From: Pantoea conspicua
Lineage (GTDB): Bacteria > Pseudomonadota > Gammaproteobacteria > Enterobacterales > Enterobacteriaceae
DNA length: 46,431 nucleotides
Direction: 5' to 3'
Assembly (NCBI RefSeq): GCF_002095315.1
Contig: NZ_MLFN01000030.1
Location: 1 to 46,431 of the forward strand
Shown: positions 38,232 through 46,431 of the stretch, piece after piece
Layout of the letters: each line of letters opens with the position of its first letter
Position numbering within the stretch: the stretch's first letter is position 1
Position numbers and translations under genes: made by a program
The notes under the pieces: model-generated
What the model saw: only the letters and a program-made list of their open reading frames with translations
What the model was told of the DNA's origin: nothing
Database searches by the model: none

Positions 38232-39487
38232 GTTTTGAAACCATTTCCGTGATTGGACTGGGATACATTGGGCTGCCGACGGCAGCCGTTTTTGCCTCAA
38301 AGGGAAAAAAAGTGGTGGGCGTGGATATCAACGCCCGGGCGGTTGACACCATTAATCGTGGCGCGATTCATATCGTGGAACCCGATTTAGACCAGGTGGT
38401 ACATGCCGCCGTGACGCGCGGCGATTTGCGGGCAACGACCCAGCCGGAAGCCGCTGACGCGTTTCTGATTGCGGTGCCAACGCCGTTCCAGGCAGGCTAT
38501 CAGCCTGATCTGCGCTTCGTGAAGGCGGCAGCGGAGTCGATCGCGCCGGTCCTGAAGCCGGGCGATTTAGTGATTCTTGAATCCACCTCGCCGGTCGGCA
38601 CAACCGAGCAGATGGCAGCGTGGCTGGCGGCTGCGCGTCCCGATCTGCGTTTCCCGCAGCAGAGTGAGACGCCCGATATTTATATCGCTTACTGTCCGGA
38701 GCGGGTGCTGCCGGGCAAAGTGATGGTGGAACTGATCAATAACGATCGGGTAATTGGCGGCATGACGCCAGCCTGTTCGGCGCGCGCCAGTGAACTCTAT
38801 CGGCTATTTTTGAAAGGCGAATGCGTGGAAACCAATGCCCGCACCGCTGAGATGTGTAAGCTGACCGAAAACAGCTTCCGTGACGTTAATATCGCCTTTG
38901 CGAATGAGCTGTCGCTGATTTGCGCCGATCAGGGGATTAACGTCTGGGAACTGATTGCGCTGGCCAATCGTCATCCGCGCGTCAACATTCTGCAGCCTGG
39001 CCCGGGTGTGGGCGGTCACTGCATCGCCGTCGATCCGTGGTTCATTGTGGCGCAGAATCCTGAACTGGCCCGTCTGATTCGGACGGCACGCGAAGTAAAT
39101 GACGCCAAGCCGCAATGGGTGCTGGATCAGGTCAAAACGGCGGTGGCTGACAGCCTGACGCAAACCGGTAAGCGTGCCAGTGATCTGACCATTGCCTGTT
39201 TCGGACTGGCCTTTAAACCTGACATTGATGACCTGCGCGAAAGCCCGGCAATGGGCGTTGCGCGGCTGATTGCGGACTGGCATAGCGGCACCAGCTGGGT
39301 GGTTGAACCACACATCGACCAGATACCGGAGACGCTGAATGACAAAGCCACGCTGGTCTCCAGCGAGCAGGCGCTGGCACAGGCGGATATTCTGGTGATG
39401 CTGGTCGACCATCGCGCTTTCCGCGCAGTGGATGCCGCCGCAGTCCGTCAGCAGTGGGTGGTTGATACCAAAGGCGTCTGGCGATGA
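38228..39487 (+). CDS. wecC: UDP-N-acetyl-D-mannosamine dehydrogenase WecC
   Basis: WecC (RffD) oxidises UDP-ManNAc twice with NAD+ to UDP-ManNAcA. The 419-residue product (E. coli 420) has the Rossmann start [19 protein letters not shown], the linker [19 protein letters not shown] and the motif [16 protein letters not shown] with the catalytic cysteine (C in GGHCIAV). The C-terminal UDP-binding part is [18 protein letters not shown]. Its stop overlaps the rffG start (ATGA at 39484), so the deletion that removed rffGH left wecC complete. Confidence 0.96.
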   Translation: MSFETISVIGLGYIGLPTAAVFASKGKKVVGVDINARAVDTINRGAIHIVEPDLDQVVHAAVTRGDLRATTQPEAADAFLIAVPTPFQAGYQPDLRFVKAAAESIAPVLKPGDLVILESTSPVGTTEQMAAWLAAARPDLRFPQQSETPDIYIAYCPERVLPGKVMVELINNDRVIGGMTPACSARASELYRLFLKGECVETNARTAEMCKLTENSFRDVNIAFANELSLICADQGINVWELIALANRHPRVNILQPGPGVGGHCIAVDPWFIVAQNPELARLIRTAREVNDAKPQWVLDQVKTAVADSLTQTGKRASDLTIACFGLAFKPDIDDLRESPAMGVARLIADWHSGTSWVVEPHIDQIPETLNDKATLVSSEQALAQADILVMLVDHRAFRAVDAAAVRQQWVVDTKGVWR

Positions 39488-39676
39488 AACGTTTTCTGGA
39501 TCATTAAGGTCTCTGTTCGACACAATTAAGATCTGAGTTGTCTGTTATTTGAGATCGCCTGGCGTAACAGCTGGCTGAGTGACGATCAGCTACGCGCCGC
39601 CGGCGAAGCGCTGACGAAAACCGGCTACGGCCAATACCTGCTGGATTTATTACATGCCCGTCCACGTCAATATTAA
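39484..39676 (+). pseudogene. rffG-rffH remnant: first 5 codons of rffG joined to the last ~40 of rffH
   Basis: After wecC, relatives encode RffG (dTDP-glucose 4,6-dehydratase) and RffH (glucose-1-phosphate thymidylyltransferase), together about 1.9 kb. Here MKRFL of rffG is followed by DH and a stop. The frame opening at 39551 (EIAWRNSWLSDDQLRAAGEALTKTGYGQYLLDLLHARPRQY) is a clear RffH C-terminus ending at 39676. About 50 bases between the two (39499-39550) match neither gene that I can recognise and contain three GATC sites counting both edges. If real, dTDP-sugar supply for Fuc4NAc must come from rmlA/rmlB elsewhere. An assembly collapse is equally possible. Confidence 0.8.
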
Positions 39677-40360
39677 TCCCCTTAGCTGGGAGAGCCAGTT
39701 CTTCGGTATCGACACCGTGCGGCTGGATCTTAACGGTGATACTGCACTGGACGCAGCGCTGCAGCATCCCTGCGCGCTATTGCAGATTAAAGTGCCCACC
39801 AGCCAGACCGCACTGATTGATACGCTGCAGCAGCACCGGTTCCAGCTGGTGGAAGGCGAAGCGGACCTGACGCTGACGATTAAACAGACCGAACGGCAGA
39901 GCGGCATTCGCATAGCGCGAGAGGCGCAGATCCCGGCACTGCGTGAGGCGGCCTCACAGCTGTTCAGTCAGAGTCGTTTCCGCGCGCCTGGTATGCGCCT
40001 GACGCCAGCGGGCGTTTCTACGCCCGCTGGATTGAAAACGCGGTGCGTGGCACCTTTGATCACCAATGTCTGGTGGCTGCGGATGCCACAGGCCAGCTTC
40101 AGGGGTTCGTCTCGTTGCGTGAAGTGGACGGTGACGCCCGCATCGGGTTGCTGGCGGTGCTGCCTGACGCGCAGGGCCAGGGGCTGGGTCAGCGGCTGAT
40201 GCTGGCGGCAGCGGACTGGGCGCGGGTGCGAAAGCTGGCACAGCTCCATGTCGCCACTCAGCTCAGCAATCTTACGGCGATGCGCCTCTATTTACGCAGC
40301 GGTGCCCGCATCGACAGCACCGCCTACTGGTTCTACAGGAAAGGTCATGATTCCATTTAA
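39654..40360 (+). pseudogene. wecD: wecD, dTDP-Fuc4N acetyltransferase, -1 frameshift
   Basis: WecD (RffC) is a GNAT-fold enzyme that N-acetylates dTDP-4-amino-4,6-dideoxygalactose with acetyl-CoA to give dTDP-Fuc4NAc. The first frame runs MPVHVNINPLSWESQFFG to QSRFRAP. One base is then missing at 39988/39989 (APWYAPDASGRFYARW would need CCnTGG). The next frame continues WIENAVRGTFDHQCLV and the acetyl-CoA-binding GQGLGQRLM to the stop at 40358-40360. Repaired length is 235 residues against 224 in E. coli. The start overlaps the rffH tail and the end overlaps wecE. Confidence 0.88.
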
Positions 40361-41476
40361 TGCACCCCCGGTCGTGGGCACCGAAATTGAGTACATGCAA
40401 TCGGCGATGAACAGCGGCAAGCTGTGCGGAGATGGTGGATTTACCCGTCGCTGCCAGCAGTGGATGGAGCAGCGCTTTGGCAGCAAAAAAGTGCTGCTGA
40501 CCCCCTCCTGTACCGCTTCGCTGGAGATGGCGGCGCTGTTAATCGATCTGCAGCCCGGCGATGAAGTGATTATGCCGAGCTACACCTTTGTCTCTACTGC
40601 CAACGCCTTTGTACTGCGCGGCGCCCGCATTGTGTTTGTCGATGTGCGTCCTGATACCATGAACATTGATGAAACGCTGATCGAAGCGGCCATCAGCGAA
40701 AGAACCCGTGCCATCGTGCCGGTGCACTATGCGGGCGTCGCCTGTGAAATGGACACCATTATGGCGCTGGCGGCGAAGCATAAACTGTTTGTGATAGAAG
40801 ATGCAGCGCAGGGCGTGATGTCACGCTACAAAGGCCGCGCACTGGGCACCATTGGCCACATCGGCTGTTTCAGCTTTCATGAAACCAAAACTACACCGCC
40901 GGCGGCGAAGGTGGCGCGACACTGATCAATGATGCCAGCCTGGTCGAACGCGCTGAGATCATCCGGGAAAAAGGCACTAACCGTAGCCAGTTCTTTCGCG
41001 GTCAGGTGGATAAATATACCTGGCGCGATATGGGGTCGAGCTACCTGATGGCCGATCTGCAGGCGGCCTATCTCTGGGCGCAGCTGGAAGCGGCCGAACG
41101 CATTAATCAGCAACGGCTGCGTCTCTGGCAGCGTTATTACGAAGCGCTACAGCCGCTGGCGGCTCAGGGGCGCATCGAGCTGCCGGTAATCCCCGCCAGC
41201 TGCGAGCACAATGCGCATATGTTCTACATCAAACTACGCGATCAGGACGATCGCCAGGCGCTGATTAACTGGATGAAAGAAGCCGAGATACTGACGGTGT
41301 TCCACTACATCCCGCTGCACAGTTCACCCGCCGGTCAGCGCTTTTCGCAGTTTGCTGGGGTCGATCGTTTCACCACGGTGGAAAGTGAGCGTCTGCTGCG
41401 CCTGCCGCTGTTTTACAACCTTTCGGATAATAACCAGAGCACGGTTATCAGCTCGCTGCTGAGCTTCTTTTCCTGA
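40347..41476 (+). pseudogene. wecE: wecE, dTDP-4-dehydro-6-deoxyglucose transaminase, -1 frameshift
   Basis: WecE (RffA) is a PLP enzyme that transfers an amino group from glutamate to dTDP-4-keto-6-deoxyglucose, making dTDP-Fuc4N. The start is MIPFNAPPVVGTEIEYM at 40347. The first frame reaches FSFHETK and the next frame carries NYTAGGEGGATLINDASL to the end at 41476. One A is missing from the run at 40887-40890 (five expected). The break falls in FHETKNYTAGGEGG, which holds the PLP-binding lysine, so the unrepaired product would be dead. Repaired length is 376, exactly that of E. coli WecE, which argues for a base-call error. Confidence 0.93.
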
Positions 41477-42726
41477 TGTCACTGGCCAGAGCTTCAGTGT
41501 GGACTGCCTCGTCCACGCTGGTAAAAATTGTTGCCGGGCTGCTGGTGGTCAAACTGCTGGCGGTCAGCTTCGGACCGGAGGGCGTCGGGCAGGCAGGAAA
41601 CTTTCGTCAGCTGATCACCGTACTGGGCGTGCTGGCAGGGGCTGGCATTTTCAACGGCGTGACCAGCTATGTGGCGCAATATCAGCAGCAGCCTGAGCAA
41701 CTGCGGGCGCTGGTCGGTACCGCCTCGACCATGGTGCTGGGCTTTTCCGGCGTACTGGCATTGCTGTTCCTGCTGGCGGCTGGGCCGATCAGCCATGCGC
41801 TGTTTGGTCACGATCGCTATCAGAACGTCATTCGTGTGGTGGCGTTTCTTCAGCTTGGCATTGCCTGGGCGAACTTTAGTCTGGCATTGCTGAAAGGCTA
41901 TCGTGATGCGCGGGGTAATGCGCTGGCGCTGATTCTCGGCAGCCTGATTGGGGTCGCCGGTTATCTGCTGTGCTGGTGGTTTGGCGGTTATCAGGGTGCG
42001 TTGATCGGGCTGGCGCTGGTGCCAGCGTTATTGCTGTTACCGGCGATGGCGCTGCTGAAACGCCGCATCCCCTTGCCGCTCAGCTGGCTGCGTCCGCAAT
42101 GGCAGCCTGAACTGGCCCGTAACCTGACCAAATATACCCTGATGGCGCTGATTACCACCGTAACGCTGCCGGTGGCCTGGGTGATGATGCGTAACCTGCT
42201 GGCGCAGCAGCAGGGCTGGGCGCAGGTCGGTCTGTGGCAGGGCGTGACCAGCATCTCTGATGCCTACCTGCAATTTATCACCGCGACTTTCAGCGTCTGG
42301 CTGCTGCCGACCCTGGCGCGACTGGATAACAAACGCGATATCGCGCTGGAAATCGGGCGTGCTCTGCGCTTTGTGCTGCCGGCGGTAGCGGTGGCCAGTT
42401 TTGGCGTCTGGATCCTGCGTGATGTTGCCATCAGCCTGCTGTTTTCCGATGCGTTCCGCGGCATGCGCGATCTGTTTATCTGGCAACTGTGCGGCGATGT
42501 TTTTAAAGTGGGCGCCTACGTTTTCGGATATCTGGTTATCGCCAAAGCCTCGCTGCGTTTTTATGTTCTGACTGAGATCAGCCAGTTTGTGTTGCTGACG
42601 CTGTTCTCACGCTGGCTGATCCCGTTACATGGCGCAACGGGCGCGGCGCAGGCCTACATGTTTACCTATATGGCTTACTTCGCCCTGTGTTGTGGCGCCT
42701 TTTTGATTTATTGCCGGAAAAAATGA
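41476..42726 (+). CDS. wzxE: ECA lipid III flippase WzxE
   Basis: WzxE flips the undecaprenyl-linked ECA trisaccharide from the cytoplasmic to the periplasmic face. The 416-residue product is a MOP-superfamily protein with about twelve predicted helices. It starts [43 protein letters not shown], which matches the family N-terminus and the E. coli length. It overlaps wecE by one base and wecF by four (ATGA). It is intact. Confidence 0.94.
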   Translation: MSLARASVWTASSTLVKIVAGLLVVKLLAVSFGPEGVGQAGNFRQLITVLGVLAGAGIFNGVTSYVAQYQQQPEQLRALVGTASTMVLGFSGVLALLFLLAAGPISHALFGHDRYQNVIRVVAFLQLGIAWANFSLALLKGYRDARGNALALILGSLIGVAGYLLCWWFGGYQGALIGLALVPALLLLPAMALLKRRIPLPLSWLRPQWQPELARNLTKYTLMALITTVTLPVAWVMMRNLLAQQQGWAQVGLWQGVTSISDAYLQFITATFSVWLLPTLARLDNKRDIALEIGRALRFVLPAVAVASFGVWILRDVAISLLFSDAFRGMRDLFIWQLCGDVFKVGAYVFGYLVIAKASLRFYVLTEISQFVLLTLFSRWLIPLHGATGAAQAYMFTYMAYFALCCGAFLIYCRKK

Positions 42727-43790
42727 CTTTAATTCACGTTCTGGGATCAGATATTCCCCACCACAACCTTACGGTGCTGCGCTTTTTCAACGACGTACTG
42801 AGCGTTGAACAGCCTGTGGCCACACCTCGCCACTTTATGGTGGTGACGCAGCAGCCTGAGAGCGTAGCGCCGTTCGGTGCCTTACAGATTGAGTGCTTTA
42901 CCAGTAAAAAGGCGCTGGCGCAGGCGGTATTGCAGCGGGCCAGCAATCGTCAGCAACGCTTTTTCTGCCACGGCCAGTTCAATCCCTGGATCTGGCTGGC
43001 GCTACTCAGCGGTAAGCTGCAGCGTTCCCAGCTGTTCTGGCACGTCTGGGGCGCCGATCTGTATGAAGATTCACGCAGCCTGAAGTTTCGCCTGTTCTAT
43101 TTTCTGCGCCGGATGGCGCAGGGACGGGTGGCGCAGGTTTTTGCCACCCGTGGCGATCTGCATCATTACCAGCAGCGCCATCGTCGGGTACCGGGCGCAT
43201 TGCTCTATTTCCCGACCCGCATGCCGGACGTCGCGGTTCACTCTGCGCCCGATCCGACGTTTACTCTGTTGCTGGGAAATTCAGGCGATCCCAGCAACCG
43301 GCACATTGATGGATTGAAGGCGATTCGCGCGCAGTTTGGCGACCAGGTGCGCATCGAGGTGCCGCTGGGTTATCCGCCGAACAATCAGGCTTATATCAGT
43401 CAGGTGCAGGCAGCGGCTGAGGCGTTGTTTCCGCAGGGTCAGGTGAACCTGATCACTGAAAAAATGGCGTTTGATGACTATTTAGCGCTGCTGGCGCGCT
43501 GTCATGTCGGCTATTTTATGTTTGAACGCCAGCAAGGCATCGGGACCTTATGCCTGTTGATTCAGGCCAGCGTGCCGTTTGTTCTGAGTCGTAAAAATCC
43601 ATTCTGGCGGGATGTGGCGGAGCAGCAGCTGCCGGTGCTGTTCAGTGAAGATGCCCTGACGCCAGCGGTCGTTGCCGAGGCGCGCCGTCAGCTGGCTGGC
43701 TGCGATAAGCAGGCTATCGCCTTTTTTGCCCCCGGCTATCTGGCGGGATGGCGCAACGCATTACGCCTCAGCGAAGGGGAGTTGTCATGA
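42723..43790 (+). CDS. wecF: Fuc4NAc transferase WecF
   Basis: WecF (RffT) adds the third sugar, Fuc4NAc, to lipid II to make lipid III of ECA. The 355-residue product is a family-56 glycosyltransferase. It starts at the ATG at 42723 ([26 protein letters not shown]), matching E. coli, and contains [40 protein letters not shown] and [28 protein letters not shown] longer frame upstream lies inside wzxE. It overlaps wzxE and wzyE by four bases each. It is intact. Confidence 0.95.
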   Translation: MTLIHVLGSDIPHHNLTVLRFFNDVLSVEQPVATPRHFMVVTQQPESVAPFGALQIECFTSKKALAQAVLQRASNRQQRFFCHGQFNPWIWLALLSGKLQRSQLFWHVWGADLYEDSRSLKFRLFYFLRRMAQGRVAQVFATRGDLHHYQQRHRRVPGALLYFPTRMPDVAVHSAPDPTFTLLLGNSGDPSNRHIDGLKAIRAQFGDQVRIEVPLGYPPNNQAYISQVQAAAEALFPQGQVNLITEKMAFDDYLALLARCHVGYFMFERQQGIGTLCLLIQASVPFVLSRKNPFWRDVAEQQLPVLFSEDALTPAVVAEARRQLAGCDKQAIAFFAPGYLAGWRNALRLSEGELS

Positions 43791-45130
43791 GCCTTATGCA
43801 GTTTAGCGGTCTGCTGATGGTTTATCTGCTGTCGCTGGGTTTTATTCTGACCCTGACCTGGCGGGAGTTTAAGCGGGTGCGTTTTAACTTTCACCTGTTC
43901 TTTACTCTGCTGTTTTTACTGACCTTCTATTTTGGTTTTCCGCTCACCAGCATACTGGTGTTCCGCTTCAATGTCGGGGTCGTGCCGGTGTCCTCGCTGC
44001 TGGAGGCACTGCTGTCGGCCACAGGTTTTTATGCCGTCTACTATGTCAGTTATAAGGTACGGCTGAGGCCCGCTAATGCTCCGCCCTCTAAACCCTGGCT
44101 GCAGATGAATCGGGTCGAAACCCATCTGACCTGTGTGATCCTGGCGCTGGTAGCGCTGGGTACCGTGACGGTGTTTTTCATCCACAACGGGTTTCTGCTG
44201 TTCCGCCTGACCGCCTATAACCAGATTTTTTCCAGTGAAGTTTCAGGCGTGGCGCTTAAACGCTTCTTCTATTTCTTTATTCCGGCGATGCTGATCCCCT
44301 ATTTTTTGCGTCCGACGCAGCGCAACTGGCTGCTGTTTCTGGTGGTGACGGTCGCTTTTGGTCTGCTGACCTATGCACTGGTCGGCGGGACCCGTGCCAA
44401 TATTATTATCGCCTTCGCCCTGTTTCTGTTTATTGGTATTACCCGCGGCTGGATTACCCTGTGGATGCTGGCGACTGCGGGCGTCATGGCGATTGCAGGC
44501 ATGTTCTGGCTGGCGCTGCGCCGTTATAACCTCGACGTCATGGGGGATGAAGCGTTTTACACCTTCCTTTACCTGACGCGTGATACTTTCTCGCCGTGGG
44601 AGAATCTGGCGTTACTGCTGGATAACTATGCCCGTATTGAGTTTCAGGGGCTGGCGCCGCTGTGGCGTGACTTTTATGTCTTTATCCCCAGCTGGCTGTG
44701 GCCGGATCGTCCGCTGGCGGTGCTGAACAGCGCAAATTACTTCACCTGGGAAGTGCTGAACAACCATTCAGGACTGGCCATTTCACCGACGTTGATCGGT
44801 TCGCTGGTGGTGATGGGTGGCGTCTGGGCGATTCCTGTTGGCGCGGTAGCGGTGGGGATGATTATTAAAGCCTTTGATGCGCTTTATGCGCGCGGCTGCC
44901 AGGAAACCAATCGCTACAGCGGGGCGATCCTGCAAAGTTTCTGTTTTGGTGCGGTGTTCAATATGATCGTGCTGGCACGTGAAGGGCTGGATGCGTTTGG
45001 CTCACGCGTGGTGTTTTTCGCGATTATTTTTGCCGCCTGTCTGGGCCTGGCTAAATTACTATTCTGGTTATTGGATCGCGCCGGTTTAATTCGCGACCGC
45101 AGCAGGCGGGTGTTGCCTAGCCCCTCCTGA
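43787..45130 (+). CDS. wzyE: ECA polymerase WzyE
   Basis: WzyE polymerises ECA trisaccharide repeats in the periplasm by reducing-end transfer on the lipid carrier. From the ATG at 43787 ([19 protein letters not shown]) the product is 447 residues with about eleven helices and a large periplasmic loop. Conserved stretches are [53 protein letters not shown] and [24 protein letters not shown], nearly identical to E. coli WzyE. The start overlaps the end of wecF. It is intact. Confidence 0.95.
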   Translation: MSLMQFSGLLMVYLLSLGFILTLTWREFKRVRFNFHLFFTLLFLLTFYFGFPLTSILVFRFNVGVVPVSSLLEALLSATGFYAVYYVSYKVRLRPANAPPSKPWLQMNRVETHLTCVILALVALGTVTVFFIHNGFLLFRLTAYNQIFSSEVSGVALKRFFYFFIPAMLIPYFLRPTQRNWLLFLVVTVAFGLLTYALVGGTRANIIIAFALFLFIGITRGWITLWMLATAGVMAIAGMFWLALRRYNLDVMGDEAFYTFLYLTRDTFSPWENLALLLDNYARIEFQGLAPLWRDFYVFIPSWLWPDRPLAVLNSANYFTWEVLNNHSGLAISPTLIGSLVVMGGVWAIPVGAVAVGMIIKAFDALYARGCQETNRYSGAILQSFCFGAVFNMIVLAREGLDAFGSRVVFFAIIFAACLGLAKLLFWLLDRAGLIRDRSRRVLPSPS

Positions 45131-45155
45131 TTAACCTCTGGGATTGACGGAAGAT

Positions 45156-45896
45156 ATGACAAAGTTACCTGACTCGCCGCAGTACCTGATTCGCGGCGTC
45201 ACCTTGTATGGCTTCGACAGTATGCCGTCAGCGGTGGATTTTTTAATGCCGCCACAGGGCGTGCGCAGTGGCATGCTGGTTGCCATTAACGCAGAAAAGA
45301 TTCTGACTGCTGAACAGGATGAGGGATTGCGTAACCTGTTAGCGCAGGCGGAGTTCGCTTACCCGGACGGCATCAGCATCGTCCGTTCGATTCGAAAAAA
45401 ATACCCACAGGCATCAGTGCAGCGCATTGCGGGCGCAGACTTATGGGAAGCGCTGATGGAGCGTGCCGGACGCGAAGGCACGCCGGTGTTTCTGATCGGC
45501 GGGCGTCAGGCGGTGCTGGATGAAACCTGCGATAAATTACGTCGTCAGTGGAATGTGAACATTGTCGGGGCGCAGGATGGCTATTTTCCCCCGGCCGATC
45601 AGGATGCGCTGTTTGCCCGCGTGGCGGCCAGCGGCGCGAAGTTGGTGACGGTGGCGCTGGGCTCTCCTCGTCAGGAGCTGCTGATGCTGGCGTGCCGTGC
45701 TCACTGGCCTGATGCACTCTATATGGGCGTTGGTGGCACCTACGATGTTTTCACCGGTCATGTGAAGCGTGCACCTAAAATCTGGCAGCGGCTCGGACTG
45801 GAGTGGCTCTACCGGCTGATCAGGCAACCGAGTCGCCTGCGGCGGCAATTAAAACTGCTGAAATATTTGCGCTATCACTGGCGGGGCGATCTCTGA
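45156..45896 (+). CDS. wecG: UDP-ManNAcA transferase WecG
   Basis: WecG (RffM) transfers ManNAcA to lipid I, forming lipid II of ECA. From the ATG at 45156 the product is 246 residues, the E. coli length. It belongs to the TagA/WecG family 26 and has [86 protein letters not shown] and [30 protein letters not shown] at 45144 in the same frame is a possible alternative start; both have imperfectly spaced ribosome binding sites. It is the last wec gene. Confidence 0.93.
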   Translation: MTKLPDSPQYLIRGVTLYGFDSMPSAVDFLMPPQGVRSGMLVAINAEKILTAEQDEGLRNLLAQAEFAYPDGISIVRSIRKKYPQASVQRIAGADLWEALMERAGREGTPVFLIGGRQAVLDETCDKLRRQWNVNIVGAQDGYFPPADQDALFARVAASGAKLVTVALGSPRQELLMLACRAHWPDALYMGVGGTYDVFTGHVKRAPKIWQRLGLEWLYRLIRQPSRLRRQLKLLKYLRYHWRGDL

Positions 45897-46004
45897 TATT
45901 GCTGATTAATGCCGCGTTTTTACCCGTTACGGCGGGAGAAGTGCACTATTTGTCGACGAAATGCACAAAGCGTAATCAAACGCGTTTTTTTATTGAAAAA
46001 GCAC

Positions 46005-46033
46005 TAGACACGATGGGCGCTTATCTCTAGTAT
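46005..46033 (+). promoter_or_regulatory. Promoter of the argX-hisR-leuT tRNA operon
   Basis: TAGACA (46005-46010), exactly 17 bases, then TAGTAT (46028-46033) is a good sigma-70 match. It is placed 22 bases before the first tRNA, followed by a G+C-containing discriminator as in stable-RNA promoters. Confidence 0.55.
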
Positions 46034-46054
46034 GCACATCCGCAACGGCGCTAC

Positions 46055-46131
<77 letters not shown>

Positions 46132-46233
46132 TATCGTTTGTGCGCATGAGCTTCGGTGGTTTGATTTACCGCGTTAGTAGGCAGTAAAGATTAAGATGCT
46201 GCAGGTTTTAAACTTGTAACATTAAGTATTGTG

Positions 46234-46309
46234 GTGGCTATAGCTCAGTTGGTAGAGCCCTGGATTGTGATTCCAGTTGTCGTGGGTTCGAGTCCCATTA
46301 GCCACCCCA
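46234..46309 (+). tRNA. hisR: tRNA-His (anticodon GTG)
   Basis: The acceptor GTGGCTA pairs with TAGCCAC. The anticodon loop TTGTGAT carries GTG, and the T-arm is GTGGGTTCGAGTCCCAT. CCA is encoded. A G at 46233 can serve as the extra G-1 that marks histidine tRNAs and pairs with C73. Confidence 0.97.
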
Positions 46310-46325
46310 GATTTTGCTGGGATAC

Positions 46326-46412
46326 GCGAAGGTGGCGGAATTGGTAGACGCGCTAGCTTCAGGTGTTAGTGTCTTAACGGACGTGAGGGTTCAAGTCCCT
46401 CTCTTCGCACCA
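46326..46412 (+). tRNA. leuT: tRNA-Leu (anticodon CAG)
   Basis: This is an 87-base class II tRNA with a long variable arm (TGTCTTAACGGACGT). The acceptor GCGAAGG pairs with CTCTTCGC with a G-T pair, the anticodon loop CTTCAGG gives CAG, and CCA is encoded. In E. coli a proline tRNA follows; it would lie beyond the window edge. Confidence 0.96.
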
Positions 46413-46431
46413 GGCAAAACAGTTAAAAAAA

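Overview
The window is chromosomal DNA of a gamma-proteobacterium of the order Enterobacterales, most likely family Erwiniaceae (a Pantoea- or Erwinia-like plant associate). This rests on proteins that closely track E. coli K-12 housekeeping proteins over full length, the complete enterobacterial common antigen (ECA) gene order, the argX-hisR-leuT tRNA cluster, and a class I cellulose operon containing bcsO and bcsD instead of the E. coli bcsRQABZC/bcsEFG arrangement. The genus is inference; there is no 16S gene here.

Layout. 1-1105: gene-free, hairpin-rich DNA with a roughly 100-bp nested inverted repeat. 1106-4641: dipeptide transporter dpp operon, in which dppA and dppB are collapsed by one large internal deletion and dppF carries a -1 frameshift. 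5158-16554: class I cellulose operon bcsO-Q-A-B-C-D-Z, with bcsB and bcsC interrupted. 16729-18735: pdeK (yhjK) c-di-GMP phosphodiesterase. Then dctA (frameshifted), yhjJ, an alpha/beta hydrolase and kdgK on the minus strand, pdeH (yhjH) and yhjG. At 27361/27362 the gene order jumps with no spacer to a segment that in E. coli lies elsewhere: ppiC, rep, gppA, rhlB, trxA, rho, the wec (ECA) operon 34913-45896, and three tRNA genes. Inside wec, almost all of rffG-rffH is gone, and wecD and wecE carry -1 frameshifts. yifK, found between wecG and argX in E. coli, is absent.

How the genes work together. BcsA carries an intact glycosyltransferase core and a c-di-GMP-binding PilZ domain; BcsB, C, D and Z form the periplasmic and outer-membrane export and assembly machinery; BcsQ and BcsO are accessory factors. 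Two c-di-GMP phosphodiesterases flank this block: PdeK directly downstream of bcsZ, and PdeH, behind a sequence resembling a flagellar sigma-28 promoter. That couples cellulose output to the motility/sessility switch. kdgK has a near-perfect KdgR-type operator upstream, consistent with pectin or hexuronate catabolism. The wec genes build, flip and polymerise the ECA trisaccharide.

Caution. Seven frameshifts or in-frame stops lie in otherwise well-conserved genes, and nearly all look like loss of one base, three of them in A or T homopolymers. Together with two large deletions whose junctions both contain GATC, this looks more like consensus or assembly error than biological decay, although real pseudogenisation cannot be excluded from the sequence alone. 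I found no clearly undescribed multi-gene system. The most interesting unexplained items are the 5' nested hairpin element, the rffGH scar with about 50 bp of unassigned filler, and the yhjG/ppiC junction.
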